The translations under genes were made by a program, and so were the position numbers. A stretch of 55,304 nt of DNA from CAZIGM01 sp964538675 (GTDB lineage Bacteria; Bacillota; Bacilli; Tepidibacillales; Tepidibacillaceae), in contig CAZIGM010000007.1 in assembly GCA_964538675.1 (NCBI GenBank), positions 1-55,304 of the forward strand, in the 5' to 3' direction. The notes beneath the pieces are model-generated. The model had not been told where the DNA came from. It saw only the letters and a list, made by a program, of their open reading frames with translations, and ran no database searches. Positions 40,729 through 50,563 of the stretch are shown one piece after another (the first letter of the stretch is position 1; each line of letters opens with the position of its first letter).

Positions 40729-41625
40729 ATGGGGAAAAATCTTTTAAACACAAAAGATTTAACAGTTCAAGAAATTGATGAGATAATGTCCAGAGCTCAA
40801 TATTTTCATGAAAATAAAGATAATTTAAGCATTACTCAAATTTGTAAAAACAAATTTGTTACTAATTTCTTTTTAGAGCCTAGCACAAGAACAAGATTTT
40901 CTTTTGAAATTGCTGAAAAAAGACTAGGTTGCAAGGTTATTAATTTTCAATCAAATGATTCAAGTATAAAAAAAGGAGAATCGTTGTATGACACCTTAAA
41001 AACACTTGAAGCTCAGGGAATTGATGTGGCTGTTATTAGATTGTGCGAAGAGAATGTATTAGGATATTTGTCGCAAAAACTATCCCTTACAATCATTAAT
41101 GCAGGTGAAGGTAAGCAAGAACATCCGACACAAGCATTGCTGGATTTATATACAATGAAAAAATATTATAATGAAATGAAAGGCTTAAATATTGCCTTAA
41201 TCGGTGATATTGCACATAGTCGAGTAGCAAGGTCAAATTATAATTTGCTTAAAAAATATGGTGTTAATTTCATATTTTCTGGACCTAGAGAATTGATGGT
41301 TGAAGATTTTGAAGGTACATATATGTCAGTAGATGAAGCAATAAAACAGGCAGACATTGTAATGATGTTAAGGATTCAATTTGAACGACAAAAATATAAA
41401 TATATCTCATCTAAAGAAGAGTATAACAAAGTATATGGATTTACAGAAGAAAGGCTAAAAATTTTACAACCCCATACTATAATTTTACATCCAGCCCCAG
41501 TAAATCGCGGTGTGGAAATGGATGATTGCATTATAGAGCATAAACAATCAAAGATATTTGAACAGATAAATAATGGTGTTTGGATAAGAATGGCAATAAT
41601 CGAAAAGGCTATTAGGGGGCATTAA
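40729..41625 (+). CDS. pyrB: Aspartate carbamoyltransferase catalytic subunit
   Basis: The 298-residue enzyme has the carbamoyl-phosphate motif STRTRFSFE (52-60), then EHPTQALLDLY and HPAPVNRGVE. It condenses carbamoyl phosphate and aspartate in UMP synthesis. There is no pyrI regulatory subunit nearby, so it is the unregulated Bacillus-type trimer. pyrC starts 1 nt after its stop. Confidence 0.96.
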   Translation: MGKNLLNTKDLTVQEIDEIMSRAQYFHENKDNLSITQICKNKFVTNFFLEPSTRTRFSFEIAEKRLGCKVINFQSNDSSIKKGESLYDTLKTLEAQGIDVAVIRLCEENVLGYLSQKLSLTIINAGEGKQEHPTQALLDLYTMKKYYNEMKGLNIALIGDIAHSRVARSNYNLLKKYGVNFIFSGPRELMVEDFEGTYMSVDEAIKQADIVMMLRIQFERQKYKYISSKEEYNKVYGFTEERLKILQPHTIILHPAPVNRGVEMDDCIIEHKQSKIFEQINNGVWIRMAIIEKAIRGH

Positions 41626-41626
41626 T

Positions 41627-42922
41627 ATGGGTATTGTCATAAGAGATGGAGTTATATGGTATAAAAGAGAATGGTTTAATGGAGACATCTATATTGAAGA
41701 TGGAGTAATTAAAGAAATTGCTCAAGAGTTAAGAGTAATATCTAATCAAGATAAGATAATTGATGCAAAAGGGAAAATTGTTATTCCAGGGCTTATTGAT
41801 CTTCATGTACATTTACGTGAACCAGGATATGAAGATAAAGAAACAATAAAAACAGGAAGTAGGGCCGCTGTAAAAGGTGGATTTACTACAATAGCGGCAA
41901 TGCCAAATACTAACCCAGTTATTGATAAACCAGATCTTGTTGCTTTTATAAAAGAAAAATATGAAGAAGCAGATTATGCAAAAATTCTCCCTATAGGTGC
42001 AATAACATCTGAAGAAAAAGGGATAGAACTAACAGATTTTGAAGGAATGAAAAAAAATGGTGTGATTGGTTTTTCCGATGATGGCAAGGGTATACAAGTA
42101 GCAGTAATGATGAAAAAAGCTATGGAAAAAGCAGCAAAATTAAATGTTCCAATTATCGCACATTGTGAAGATGAGTCAATGGTACAAAACGGTGTTATTC
42201 ATAGTGGAGAATTTGCGAAGAAATTAGGATTATCTACAATATCTTCTGAATCTGAATATCTTCAATTGGCACGTGATTTATTATTAGCTGATATTACAGG
42301 CGTACATTATCATGCTTGCCACATTAGCACAAAGGAATCTGTCCGATTGATTAGAGAAGCAAAGGCAAAAGGGATAAATATTACAGCTGAGGTTACTCCA
42401 CATCATTTATTATTAACCGAAAAGGATATTTGTGATCCGTATAGTATATATAAGGTTAATCCGCCACTTAGAACTGAAGAGGATAAATTAGCACTTATTG
42501 AAGGATTAATTGATGGTACAATAGATATTATAGCAACAGATCATGCTCCTCACACAGCTATTGAAAAAAACAGGGATATTATAGAAGCACCATTCGGAAT
42601 GGCCGGATTAGAAGTTGCCTTCCCCGTTTTATATACTAAATTAGTAAAAACAAATATTATATCACTTGAATTATTATTGGATAAATTAACGATGATACCA
42701 GCAAGTATATATAATCTTAATAGTGGAATTTTAGACATAGGCTTAAATGCAGATATAGTTATAATTGATTTATACAAAGAAAAAACAGTGGATTCCGACA
42801 AGTTTTTATCTAAGGGTAGTAACACTCCTTTTATAGGATGGGATTTGTTCGGGTGGCCAGAAATAACTGTAGTGGATGGCAAAATTAAGTGGAGACTTGA
42901 GGAGGAGTTTGCGGATGAATAA
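41627..42922 (+). CDS. pyrC: Dihydroorotase
   Basis: The 431-residue amidohydrolase has the metal-binding DLHVHLREPG, HCEDESM, the HACHIST segment, and TDHAPH. The size and HxHxREPG pattern fit type I dihydroorotases of Gram-positive bacteria. It cyclises carbamoyl aspartate. Its 3' end overlaps the carA start by 8 nt. Confidence 0.95.
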   Translation: MGIVIRDGVIWYKREWFNGDIYIEDGVIKEIAQELRVISNQDKIIDAKGKIVIPGLIDLHVHLREPGYEDKETIKTGSRAAVKGGFTTIAAMPNTNPVIDKPDLVAFIKEKYEEADYAKILPIGAITSEEKGIELTDFEGMKKNGVIGFSDDGKGIQVAVMMKKAMEKAAKLNVPIIAHCEDESMVQNGVIHSGEFAKKLGLSTISSESEYLQLARDLLLADITGVHYHACHISTKESVRLIREAKAKGINITAEVTPHHLLLTEKDICDPYSIYKVNPPLRTEEDKLALIEGLIDGTIDIIATDHAPHTAIEKNRDIIEAPFGMAGLEVAFPVLYTKLVKTNIISLELLLDKLTMIPASIYNLNSGILDIGLNADIVIIDLYKEKTVDSDKFLSKGSNTPFIGWDLFGWPEITVVDGKIKWRLEEEFADE

Positions 42923-44012
42923 AGAAGCTACGTTAATTTTAGAAGATGGTTCTATGTTTATTGGCAAGAATTTTGGAGCGACAGGTGAATCATTCGGTGA
43001 ATTAGTTTTTAACACAAGTATGACTGGTTATCAAGAAATATTAACTGATCCTTCTTATTATGGACAACATGTTGTAATGACATATCCTTTAATAGGTAAT
43101 TATGGAATTAACATGGAAGATTTTGAGTCAAGTAGACCTAATGTTTTTGGTTTTGTTGTGAGAGAGTATGCACAGTATCCATCACATTGGCGAAATAGAA
43201 AAACAATAGATGAATTTTTAAAAGAGCACGGAATAATAGGAATTTCTGAAATAGATACGAGAATGATTACAAAAAAGATTAGGGAAAAAGGAACGATGAA
43301 AGCTATTTTAACAACTAACCAGATTAGCAAAGAAGAAACAATGATTAAATTAAAAGAACCTTTAAGAAAGGACCAAGTAATTCAAGTATCAAATAAACAT
43401 AAGATTATAATGCACGGAAGAGGCCCACGTGTTGTGGTTATAGATTTTGGTTCAAAACAAGGAATTGTTAGAGAGCTATTAGAAAGACGGTGCGAAGTTA
43501 TTGTAGTTCCTTATAATACTAAATTTGAAGAGATAGTTGAACTAAATCCAGATGGTATTTTATTGTCAAACGGTCCTGGAGATCCAAAAGATGTTGAAGG
43601 CATTATCGATACGATAAAAGAGCTACTTGATCGTAAGATACCACTACTTGGTATATGTTTAGGTCATCAATTATTTGCATTGGCATGTGGAGCTAACACA
43701 GAGAAGTTGAAATTCGGTCATCGTGGAGGTAATCATCCTGTAAAGGATTTAAAAACAAATAATATTTATATGACCTCACAAAATCATGGTTACTCAGTAA
43801 CTAATGAATCTATTGATCCAGATATTTTATCTATAACTCATGTTGCTGTAAATGATGGAACTATAGAAGGAATAGAACACAATAAGGCTCCAGCTTTTTC
43901 AATTCAATATCATCCTGAAGCATCCCCAGGACCTTATGATAGCAGTTATCTATTTGATCAATTCGTTCAAGTTATGAAGAAACATGGGGGAGTTAAACTA
44001 TGCCAAAATTAA
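42915..44012 (+). CDS. carA: Carbamoyl-phosphate synthase small subunit
   Basis: The 365-residue protein has the N-terminal CPSase domain (NTSMTGYQEILTDPSY) and a class I glutamine amidotransferase domain with GICLGHQ (nucleophilic cysteine) and YHPEASPGP. It supplies ammonia from glutamine to CarB. ATG 42915 follows GGAGGAG within the pyrC end. An upstream in-frame start has no such site. It overlaps carB by 13 nt, so the subunits are coupled. Confidence 0.95.
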   Translation: MNKEATLILEDGSMFIGKNFGATGESFGELVFNTSMTGYQEILTDPSYYGQHVVMTYPLIGNYGINMEDFESSRPNVFGFVVREYAQYPSHWRNRKTIDEFLKEHGIIGISEIDTRMITKKIREKGTMKAILTTNQISKEETMIKLKEPLRKDQVIQVSNKHKIIMHGRGPRVVVIDFGSKQGIVRELLERRCEVIVVPYNTKFEEIVELNPDGILLSNGPGDPKDVEGIIDTIKELLDRKIPLLGICLGHQLFALACGANTEKLKFGHRGGNHPVKDLKTNNIYMTSQNHGYSVTNESIDPDILSITHVAVNDGTIEGIEHNKAPAFSIQYHPEASPGPYDSSYLFDQFVQVMKKHGGVKLCQN

Positions 44013-47000
44013 ATGATATTAGAAAAGTAATGGTAATAGGTTCTGGACCAATAGTAATAGGGCAGGCAGCAGAATTTGATTATGCAGGAACTCAAGCATG
44101 TCAAGCATTAAAGGAAGAGGGAATAGAAGTAGTTTTGGTAAATAGCAACCCCGCTACAATTATGACAGATACAGAAATTGCAGATAAGGTATATATGGAA
44201 CCGTTAACTCTTGATTTTTTAAAGACTATAATTAGAATTGAGAGACCAGATGGACTTCTTGCTACTCTAGGAGGGCAAACAGCTTTAAATTTGGCAGTTG
44301 AATTAGAGAAAGAAGGAATATTAAAGCAATATGAAGTAATGCTTCTCGGTACAAATGTTGAAACTATCGAAAAATCAGAAGATAGAGAAAAATTCAGAGC
44401 AATTATGAAGGAAATAAATGAAGCTGTTCCAGAGAGTAAAATTATATATCAGCTTGAAGAAGCATATTCATTTGTTAAAGAGGTAGGATATCCAGTTATT
44501 ATTAGACCAGCTTATACCTTAGGGGGAACTGGTGGTGGAATTGCATACAATGAAGAACAATTGGTATCCACAATAAGAAATGGTTTAGATGCAAGTCCTA
44601 TTAAACAGGTATTGATTGAGAAAAGTCTGTTGGGATATAAGGAAATTGAATATGAAGTAATTAGAGATGGACATGGGAATAAAATAATTGTTTGTAATAT
44701 GGAGAATTTGGATCCAGTAGGTATACATACAGGTGATAGCATAGTTGTTGCTCCTAGTCAGACACTAACTGATAGGGAGTATCAAATATTAAGAGCATCA
44801 GCACTAAATATTGTTGAATCATTAGATATAAAAGGTGGTTGCAATGTACAATATGCTTTAGATCCTTTCAGTGAAGAATATTATGTTATAGAGGTTAATC
44901 CTAGAGTTAGTCGTTCAAGTGCTTTGGCTTCTAAGGCAACAGGATATCCGATTGCTAAAATATCATCTAAGATAGCATTAGGCTATACTCTTGATGAAAT
45001 AATTAATCCAATTACACAAAACACCTTCGCCAGTTATGAGCCAGCTTTAGATTATGTTGTAACAAAAATACCGCGTTGGCCATTTGATAAATTTCAATCG
45101 GCTAATAGGAAATTAGGGACACAGATGAAAGCAACAGGTGAAGTAATGGCAATAGGCAGAACCTTCGAAGAATCGTTGCAAAAAGCTATTCGATCTCTTG
45201 AAATCAATCATTATGGATTATATAGTCCTTCTTTAAGCCTTGAATTATTGGAAAATAATACATTGTTAGAAAGGATAAAGGTTACGGATGATGAAAGATT
45301 ATGGTTTATTGCTGAATGGTTTAGAAGAGATGGTAATATTGAAGAGATAAATCGAATTACAAAAATCGATAATTTCTTTTTATATAAGATTCAACAAATG
45401 GTCATTAAGGAAAAAGAGATAATCCAAGAGATTATAAACAGAGATAAGTTGTTGAATTGGAAAAAAAGTGGCTATTCAGACAAGCAGATTGCACAATTAA
45501 GAGATATTTGTGAAGAAGAGATAGTTAAAGAAAGAAAAAAATATGGAATAAAGCCGGTATATAAAATGGTTGATACATGTGCGGCAGAGTTTGAATCATA
45601 TACTCCTTATTATTATTCAACCTATGAAATAGAGGATGAAGTTAAATTAAGCGATAAAAAATCAGTTGTAGTACTAGGTTCAGGACCAATAAGGATTGGA
45701 CAGGGAATTGAATTTGATTATTCAACTGTTCATGCAGTATGGGCAATTCAAGAAGCAGGATATGATGCTGTAATAATCAATAACAATCCAGAAACGGTTT
45801 CTACTGATTTTAATATTTCAGATAGATTGTATTTTGAACCTTTAACAATAGAAGACGTGATGAATATTATCGATAAAGAGAAACCAATAGGTGTAATAGT
45901 TCAATTTGGCGGACAGACGGCAATAAATTTGGCTGAAAGTTTAGTAAACGAAGGAATTAAGATTTTGGGAACATCACTAGATAGTATTGATCAAGCTGAA
46001 GATAGAAAAAGATTTGAATATTTATTAAAGGAATTAAATATTAAACAACCAGTTGGTGGCACAGCAATGTTTATTGAAGAAGCTGTTGAAGTAGCTGAAA
46101 AAATCGGCTATCCAGTATTGGTTAGACCCTCTTATGTTCTTGGGGGTAGAGCCATGGAAATAATCTATACTAAAAAGGACTTAAAAAAATATATGGAACG
46201 GGCAGTAAAAGTCTCTTTAGATCATCCAGTACTTATTGATCGCTATTTAACAGGAAAAGAAGTAGAAGTTGATGCAATATGTGATGGGGAAAATGTACTT
46301 ATCCCAGGTATTATGGAACATATTGAAAAAGCTGGAGTTCATTCAGGTGATTCAATAGCGGTATATCCGTCAATATCTTTATCCAAAAAAATTATTGATC
46401 AATTAGTAGATATGACAGAAAAGTTAGCAATCGGATTAAAAATAAAAGGGTTGTTAAATATACAATTCGTAATATTTGAGGATGAAGTCTTTGTTCTAGA
46501 GGTGAATCCTAGATCATCAAGAACGGTGCCTTTTTTAAGTAAGGTAACTTCTATTCCTATGGGGAACATTGCAACTAAGGTTATTTTAGGTCATTCAATC
46601 AAATCACAAGGATACACAACTGGTTATCAATTACCTAAAGATAATTATTTTGCTGTTAAAGTTCCAGTATTCTCTTTTTCAAAATTAAGAAGAGTTGATG
46701 TAACCTTAGGTCCAGAAATGAAATCAACAGGAGAGGTTATTGGAGTAGACAGGCAATTTGCTAAGGCGTTATATAAAGGGCTTGTAGCATCAGGAATAAA
46801 GATATCTGAGTATGGAACTATTCTTGCTACTATAGCAGAAAAAGATAAAGAAGAGGCTTTGGATTTATTTAAGAGATTTGATCAACTGGGTTATCGTATT
46901 AAGGCAACTAAGGGAACTGCAAATTTTCTTGCTGAGCACAGGATTCCAGTTTTATCGGTTAATAAACTTAATGAAGGTTCTCCTAACATAATTGATGAAA

Positions 47001-47215
47001 TACGAGCAAATAAAATAAATATTGTAATAAATACACTAACTAAAGGTAAAGACATTGAAAGGGATGGTTTTAAAATAAGAAGGGAGTCAGTTGAATACGG
47101 TGTTCCTTGTCTAACATCACTAGATACAGCGTATGCTCTCTTACATGCTTTGGAATCTATTTCTTTTTCATCACAACCTATTCAGGGTATGGGAAGCGGT
47201 GTTAAAACTCAATGA
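44000..47215 (+). CDS. carB: Carbamoyl-phosphate synthase large subunit
   Basis: The 1071-residue protein has two tandem ATP-grasp halves, each starting with a VIGSGPIxIGQ-type motif (near 11 and 555). Other motifs are SNPATIMTD/NNPETVSTD, GGQTALNLA/GGQTAINLA and two metal-binding EVNPR(V/S)SR(S/T) segments. A C-terminal MGS-like domain with ATKGTANFL follows. It makes carbamoyl phosphate for pyrimidines and arginine. Full length; ATGA overlap with pyrK. Confidence 0.97.
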   Translation: MPKLNDIRKVMVIGSGPIVIGQAAEFDYAGTQACQALKEEGIEVVLVNSNPATIMTDTEIADKVYMEPLTLDFLKTIIRIERPDGLLATLGGQTALNLAVELEKEGILKQYEVMLLGTNVETIEKSEDREKFRAIMKEINEAVPESKIIYQLEEAYSFVKEVGYPVIIRPAYTLGGTGGGIAYNEEQLVSTIRNGLDASPIKQVLIEKSLLGYKEIEYEVIRDGHGNKIIVCNMENLDPVGIHTGDSIVVAPSQTLTDREYQILRASALNIVESLDIKGGCNVQYALDPFSEEYYVIEVNPRVSRSSALASKATGYPIAKISSKIALGYTLDEIINPITQNTFASYEPALDYVVTKIPRWPFDKFQSANRKLGTQMKATGEVMAIGRTFEESLQKAIRSLEINHYGLYSPSLSLELLENNTLLERIKVTDDERLWFIAEWFRRDGNIEEINRITKIDNFFLYKIQQMVIKEKEIIQEIINRDKLLNWKKSGYSDKQIAQLRDICEEEIVKERKKYGIKPVYKMVDTCAAEFESYTPYYYSTYEIEDEVKLSDKKSVVVLGSGPIRIGQGIEFDYSTVHAVWAIQEAGYDAVIINNNPETVSTDFNISDRLYFEPLTIEDVMNIIDKEKPIGVIVQFGGQTAINLAESLVNEGIKILGTSLDSIDQAEDRKRFEYLLKELNIKQPVGGTAMFIEEAVEVAEKIGYPVLVRPSYVLGGRAMEIIYTKKDLKKYMERAVKVSLDHPVLIDRYLTGKEVEVDAICDGENVLIPGIMEHIEKAGVHSGDSIAVYPSISLSKKIIDQLVDMTEKLAIGLKIKGLLNIQFVIFEDEVFVLEVNPRSSRTVPFLSKVTSIPMGNIATKVILGHSIKSQGYTTGYQLPKDNYFAVKVPVFSFSKLRRVDVTLGPEMKSTGEVIGVDRQFAKALYKGLVASGIKISEYGTILATIAEKDKEEALDLFKRFDQLGYRIKATKGTANFLAEHRIPVLSVNKLNEGSPNIIDEIRANKINIVINTLTKGKDIERDGFKIRRESVEYGVPCLTSLDTAYALLHALESISFSSQPIQGMGSGVKTQ

Positions 47216-47991
47216 AACAATATATTATGACAGTAAAAGAAAATAAAGAGATAGAAAAAGATGTTTTTAGGCTTACAATTGATGCAAAAGATGCATCTCT
47301 TTTACCATTACCAGGGCAATATTTACACATTCGTGTTAGTGATAGTTATGAGCCATTATTAAGAAGACCAATTAGTATTCATGATTATGACTGTACAACC
47401 AAGCTAATATCTATAATCTATCGTATTGTTGGTCAAGGAACAAATATATTAAGTAAAAAGAAATCAGGAGATAAAATTGATTTCTTTGGACCATTAGGAA
47501 ATGGTTTTTCATATAAGGATATTGATTCTAAGAAAGAAGTAGTTCTTATTGGGGGCGGAATAGGAACCCCACCTCTTTACTATTTAGCGAAGGAATTAGT
47601 CAAGAATGGTAATAAGGTTACGATAATATTAGGGTTTCAATCTAAGGAGGATTCTATTTTAGTTAAGGAGTTTTCAAGCTTAGGAGATTTAAGGATCTCT
47701 ACTATTGATGGAAGTTTGGGAACAAAAGGTACAGTACTAGATTTAATTAGTGATAAAGATAAATGGGATACTTTTTATTCATGTGGTCCTATGGGCATGA
47801 TGAAAGCAATTCAGAAAAAATGGTTTAACACTGACATGATTGGTTATCTTTCTTTAGAAGAGCGGATGGGTTGTGGAGTAGGTGCATGCTATGGTTGTAT
47901 AGTTAAGGTGGATAAAAATATACACAAAGAAGGCTATAAAAAAGTATGTTCAGATGGTCCTGTCTTTGCTTTTCGTGAGGTGATACTATGA
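47212..47991 (+). CDS. pyrK: Dihydroorotate dehydrogenase electron-transfer subunit PyrK
   Basis: The 259-residue flavoprotein has LRRPISIHDYD (FAD binding), GGGIGTPPLYYLAKEL (NAD binding) and a C-terminal 2Fe-2S site with C221, C226, C229 and C246. It passes electrons from PyrD to NAD+, marking the class 1B system. ATGA overlaps link it to carB and pyrD. Confidence 0.95.
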   Translation: MKQYIMTVKENKEIEKDVFRLTIDAKDASLLPLPGQYLHIRVSDSYEPLLRRPISIHDYDCTTKLISIIYRIVGQGTNILSKKKSGDKIDFFGPLGNGFSYKDIDSKKEVVLIGGGIGTPPLYYLAKELVKNGNKVTIILGFQSKEDSILVKEFSSLGDLRISTIDGSLGTKGTVLDLISDKDKWDTFYSCGPMGMMKAIQKKWFNTDMIGYLSLEERMGCGVGACYGCIVKVDKNIHKEGYKKVCSDGPVFAFREVIL

Positions 47992-48899
47992 GCAGGCATT
48001 TAGAGGTTAAACTAGGAAATTTAACATTAAAAAATCCAGTTATGCCTGCGTCGGGTTGTTTTGGATTTGGTAGAGAGTACTCCGAATTATATGATTTAAG
48101 TCATCTTGGTGCAATTGTAGTAAAAGCAACAACTCTTAAAGAAAGATTGGGTAATTCAACACCAAGAATAGCAGAAACTCCGTGCGGAATGCTTAATTCA
48201 ATCGGGTTACAAAATCCTGGAGTCGATTATGTAATTAATAATGAAATACCTTGGCTTTCGCAATTCAATGCACCAATTATAATAAATGTTGCTGGGACAA
48301 TGACGGAGGATTATGTTGAAGTTGTAGAAAGAATCAGTAAAGAGAAAATAGGGTTAGTTGAACTAAATATATCTTGTCCTAATGTTAAAAGTGGTGGTAT
48401 AGCTTTTGGAACTGATCCAAAGACTGCATATGATTTAACAAGAGCGGTAAAAGAGGTATGTAAGGTTCCTTTGTATGTTAAGCTCTCACCTAATGTAACA
48501 GATATTGTAACTATGGCAAAGGCAGTTGAGGACGCAGGAGCCGATGGTATCAGTATGATAAATACATTGATAGGAATGAGATTTGATTTAAAAACAAAGA
48601 AGCCTATTCTAGCAAATAAAATAGGTGGCCTTTCCGGTCCAGCTATTAAACCTGTTGCATTAAGGATGATATATGAAGTGTACAAGCAAGTATCTATTCC
48701 TATAATTGGTATAGGAGGTATAACATCAGCAGAAGATGTAGCAGAGTTTTTTCTAGCTGGTGCTTCAGCTGTACAGGTTGGAACTGCGAATTTTGTTGAT
48801 CCATATATAATGCCTAAGATAATTGATGATTTAGAGGAAGTTCTAGATAAATTAGGAGTAAGGAATATCTCTGAATTGATTGGGGAGGGTTGTAAATAA
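47988..48899 (+). CDS. pyrD: Dihydroorotate dehydrogenase (NAD+), catalytic subunit
   Basis: The 303-residue FMN enzyme has NPVMPASGCFGFG, NSIGLQNPG, ELNISCPNVKSGG with the class 1B catalytic cysteine, and a C-terminal GIGGITSAEDVAEF phosphate-binding segment. It works with PyrK. It is translationally coupled to pyrK by a 4-nt overlap. Confidence 0.95.
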   Translation: MSRHLEVKLGNLTLKNPVMPASGCFGFGREYSELYDLSHLGAIVVKATTLKERLGNSTPRIAETPCGMLNSIGLQNPGVDYVINNEIPWLSQFNAPIIINVAGTMTEDYVEVVERISKEKIGLVELNISCPNVKSGGIAFGTDPKTAYDLTRAVKEVCKVPLYVKLSPNVTDIVTMAKAVEDAGADGISMINTLIGMRFDLKTKKPILANKIGGLSGPAIKPVALRMIYEVYKQVSIPIIGIGGITSAEDVAEFFLAGASAVQVGTANFVDPYIMPKIIDDLEEVLDKLGVRNISELIGEGCK

Positions 48900-48900
48900 A

Positions 48901-49623
48901 ATGTCATTAGTTGAACAGATTGATTATCGCGATAGAATAATTGTTGCTTTAGATGTAATTAATCGAGTAGAAGCATTAAATTTAATTGATAGCTTTGAAA
49001 AACAAGTAAGATTCGTTAAGGTAGGTATGGAATTATTTTTTGCTGAAGGTCCACAATTTATTGAAGAGTTAAAGAAAAGAGAACTTAAAATCTTTCTTGA
49101 TTTAAAAATGCATGATATCCCTAATACCGTTGGGAAAGCTACGGCTCAATTGACTAGATTAGGTGTAGATATGTTTAATCTTCATATAGCTGGTGGATCA
49201 AAGATGATGGTAGAAGCCGTTAATCAAATGGAGAAATCTTTATCTCCAAAGCAAAAAAGATCGATGTTAATAGGTGTAACGCAATTAACAAGCACAGACG
49301 AAAAGATGTTAAAAGATGAAATAGGGATTGCAAAAACAGTTGAAGAAACAGTTATTGATTATGCAAGATTAGCACAAAAATCCGGCTTAGATGGTGTGGT
49401 TTCATCAGTTTTAGAAGTAGAACAAATAAAAAAAGTATGTGGTAAAAACTTTATTACTGTAACACCTGGAATTAGATTAGCTGGAAATGATGCAGATGAT
49501 CAAAAAAGGGTAGCAACACCTGAACAGGCAATTAGATTAGGTAGTGATTATTTAGTAATCGGACGTTCCATAACAAAAGCACCTAACCCAGCTCAAACCT
49601 TGGAACAAATAATTAGTAATTAG
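48901..49623 (+). CDS. pyrF: Orotidine 5'-phosphate decarboxylase
   Basis: The roughly 240-residue TIM-barrel enzyme has IIVALDVI, the catalytic FLDLKMHDIPNTV, NLHIAGG, and the phosphate-binding VTPGIR and LVIGRSIT. It decarboxylates OMP to UMP. ATG 48901 follows GGGGAGGG near 48882 and avoids overlap with pyrD. A REP-like palindrome follows directly. Confidence 0.95.
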   Translation: MSLVEQIDYRDRIIVALDVINRVEALNLIDSFEKQVRFVKVGMELFFAEGPQFIEELKKRELKIFLDLKMHDIPNTVGKATAQLTRLGVDMFNLHIAGGSKMMVEAVNQMEKSLSPKQKRSMLIGVTQLTSTDEKMLKDEIGIAKTVEETVIDYARLAQKSGLDGVVSSVLEVEQIKKVCGKNFITVTPGIRLAGNDADDQKRVATPEQAIRLGSDYLVIGRSITKAPNPAQTLEQIISN

Positions 49624-49625
49624 TA

Positions 49626-49710
49626 GGGAAGCAAGGGGGAAGCAAGGGGACGGTTCTTCTGTTTTTTAAGGAGACAATAGAAACGTCCCTTTGTCTCCTT
49701 TCATTTGCTA
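49626..49710. repeat. REP-like palindromic repeat between pyrF and pyrE
   Basis: AAGGAGACAA (49668-49677) and TTGTCTCCTT (49691-49700) are perfect 10-bp inverted arms. A second pair, GGGACG (49647-49652) and CGTCCC (49684-49689), interlocks with the first. The 5' side has a short direct repeat GGAAGCAAGGG. The words GGGGACGGTTCTTCT and GTCTCC are typical of dispersed REP elements associated with RAYT (IS200-like) transposases in Clostridia. No such transposase gene is in the window. Confidence 0.7.
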
Positions 49711-49775
49711 CATAATATATTTCTTCACATGAAGAAAAACACTTTATTCTAAGTAAAATACATTGGAGGGTTTTT

Positions 49776-50357
49776 ATGTTATCAAAAGAGGAAGTTTTAG
49801 CTATATTTAAAGATGTTGGTGTATTGCAAAATGGTCACTTTATTTTGACTTCTGGCCGTCATTCAGACCAATATATGCAAATGGCACAAGCACTACAGCA
49901 TGCTAATGTAACAGAATATTTATGTAGGAATTTAGCAGAAGCAATTGAAAATAAGAAGATAGATATTGTTATCTCACCTGCAGTCGGAGGGTTATTGGTA
50001 GGATACGAAATCTCAAAAATTCTTGGAGTTAAGAATATCTTTTGTGAGCGTGAAAATGGCATAATGACCTTAAGAAGAGGATTCCAAATAGAACCTGGTC
50101 AGAAGGTTTTAGTTGTTGAGGATGTTGTAACTACAGGAGGTTCTGTTAAGGAAGTTATATCTGTAGTAGAGCAAGCTGGTGGAGAAATAATTGGGGTAGG
50201 AGTTTTAGTCGATAGAAGTAATGGAAAGGTAGATTTTGGCTATCCATTTAAATCATTATTGTCTATAGAAATAGCTTCGTATGAAAAAGAAGAATGTCCG
50301 TTATGTAAAGAAGGTAAAATACCAGCGATAAAACCAGGAAGTAGAAAGATGGAGTAG
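49776..50357 (+). CDS. pyrE: Orotate phosphoribosyltransferase
   Basis: The 193-residue PRTase has the PRPP motif VLVVEDVVTTGGSVKEV at about 112-128, the ILTSGRHSDQYMQM N-terminal segment, and a C-terminal Cys-containing CPLCKEGKIPAIKPGSR tail seen in the Clostridial and Thermus-type PyrE. It makes OMP from orotate. It is the last pyr gene, separated from pyrF by 152 nt holding the REP-like repeat. It has its own TTGGAGGG site and ends at a terminator. Confidence 0.94.
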   Translation: MLSKEEVLAIFKDVGVLQNGHFILTSGRHSDQYMQMAQALQHANVTEYLCRNLAEAIENKKIDIVISPAVGGLLVGYEISKILGVKNIFCERENGIMTLRRGFQIEPGQKVLVVEDVVTTGGSVKEVISVVEQAGGEIIGVGVLVDRSNGKVDFGYPFKSLLSIEIASYEKEECPLCKEGKIPAIKPGSRKME

Positions 50358-50407
50358 AAATCATTTGAAAATATTCTGCAAATACTAATTAAACTATTCT
50401 TAGAAAA

Positions 50408-50438
50408 TATCGATACCATCTGTATCGTTATTTTTTTT
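50408..50438 (+). terminator. Terminator of the pyr operon
   Basis: CGATAC and GTATCG form a 6-bp stem with a CATCT loop, followed by TTA and eight T's (50431-50438). Confidence 0.7.
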
Positions 50439-50443
50439 AATTG

Positions 50444-50470
50444 TAAGAAAATCTTAAGATTTCTATTAAG
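50444..50470 (+). promoter_or_regulatory. Candidate response-regulator boxes upstream of the two-component operon
   Basis: TAAG occurs at 50444, 50455 and 50467, spaced 11-12 bp, the last two within CTTAAG and ATTAAG. OmpR-type regulators bind direct repeats with about this spacing, so this may be an autoregulatory site. A TATACT -10 lies at 50516-50521 without a clear -35. Confidence 0.35.
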
Positions 50471-50563
50471 TTTTTTGTAATTATTCCCTGCTATTATCAC
50501 TATTAGGGCTAATGATATACTGTAATTAATTGAGAAGATAATAATAGAAAAGGAGGGAGATTA

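Noticed and set aside
42550..43015. Two reverse-strand frames over pyrC and carA
   Set aside because: Both are shadows of strongly conserved + strand genes and lack start signals.
48311..48907. 198-codon open frame on the reverse strand over pyrD
   Set aside because: It lies antisense to a well-matched pyrD, has no ribosome binding site, and its peptide resembles no family. It results from the codon pattern of pyrD.
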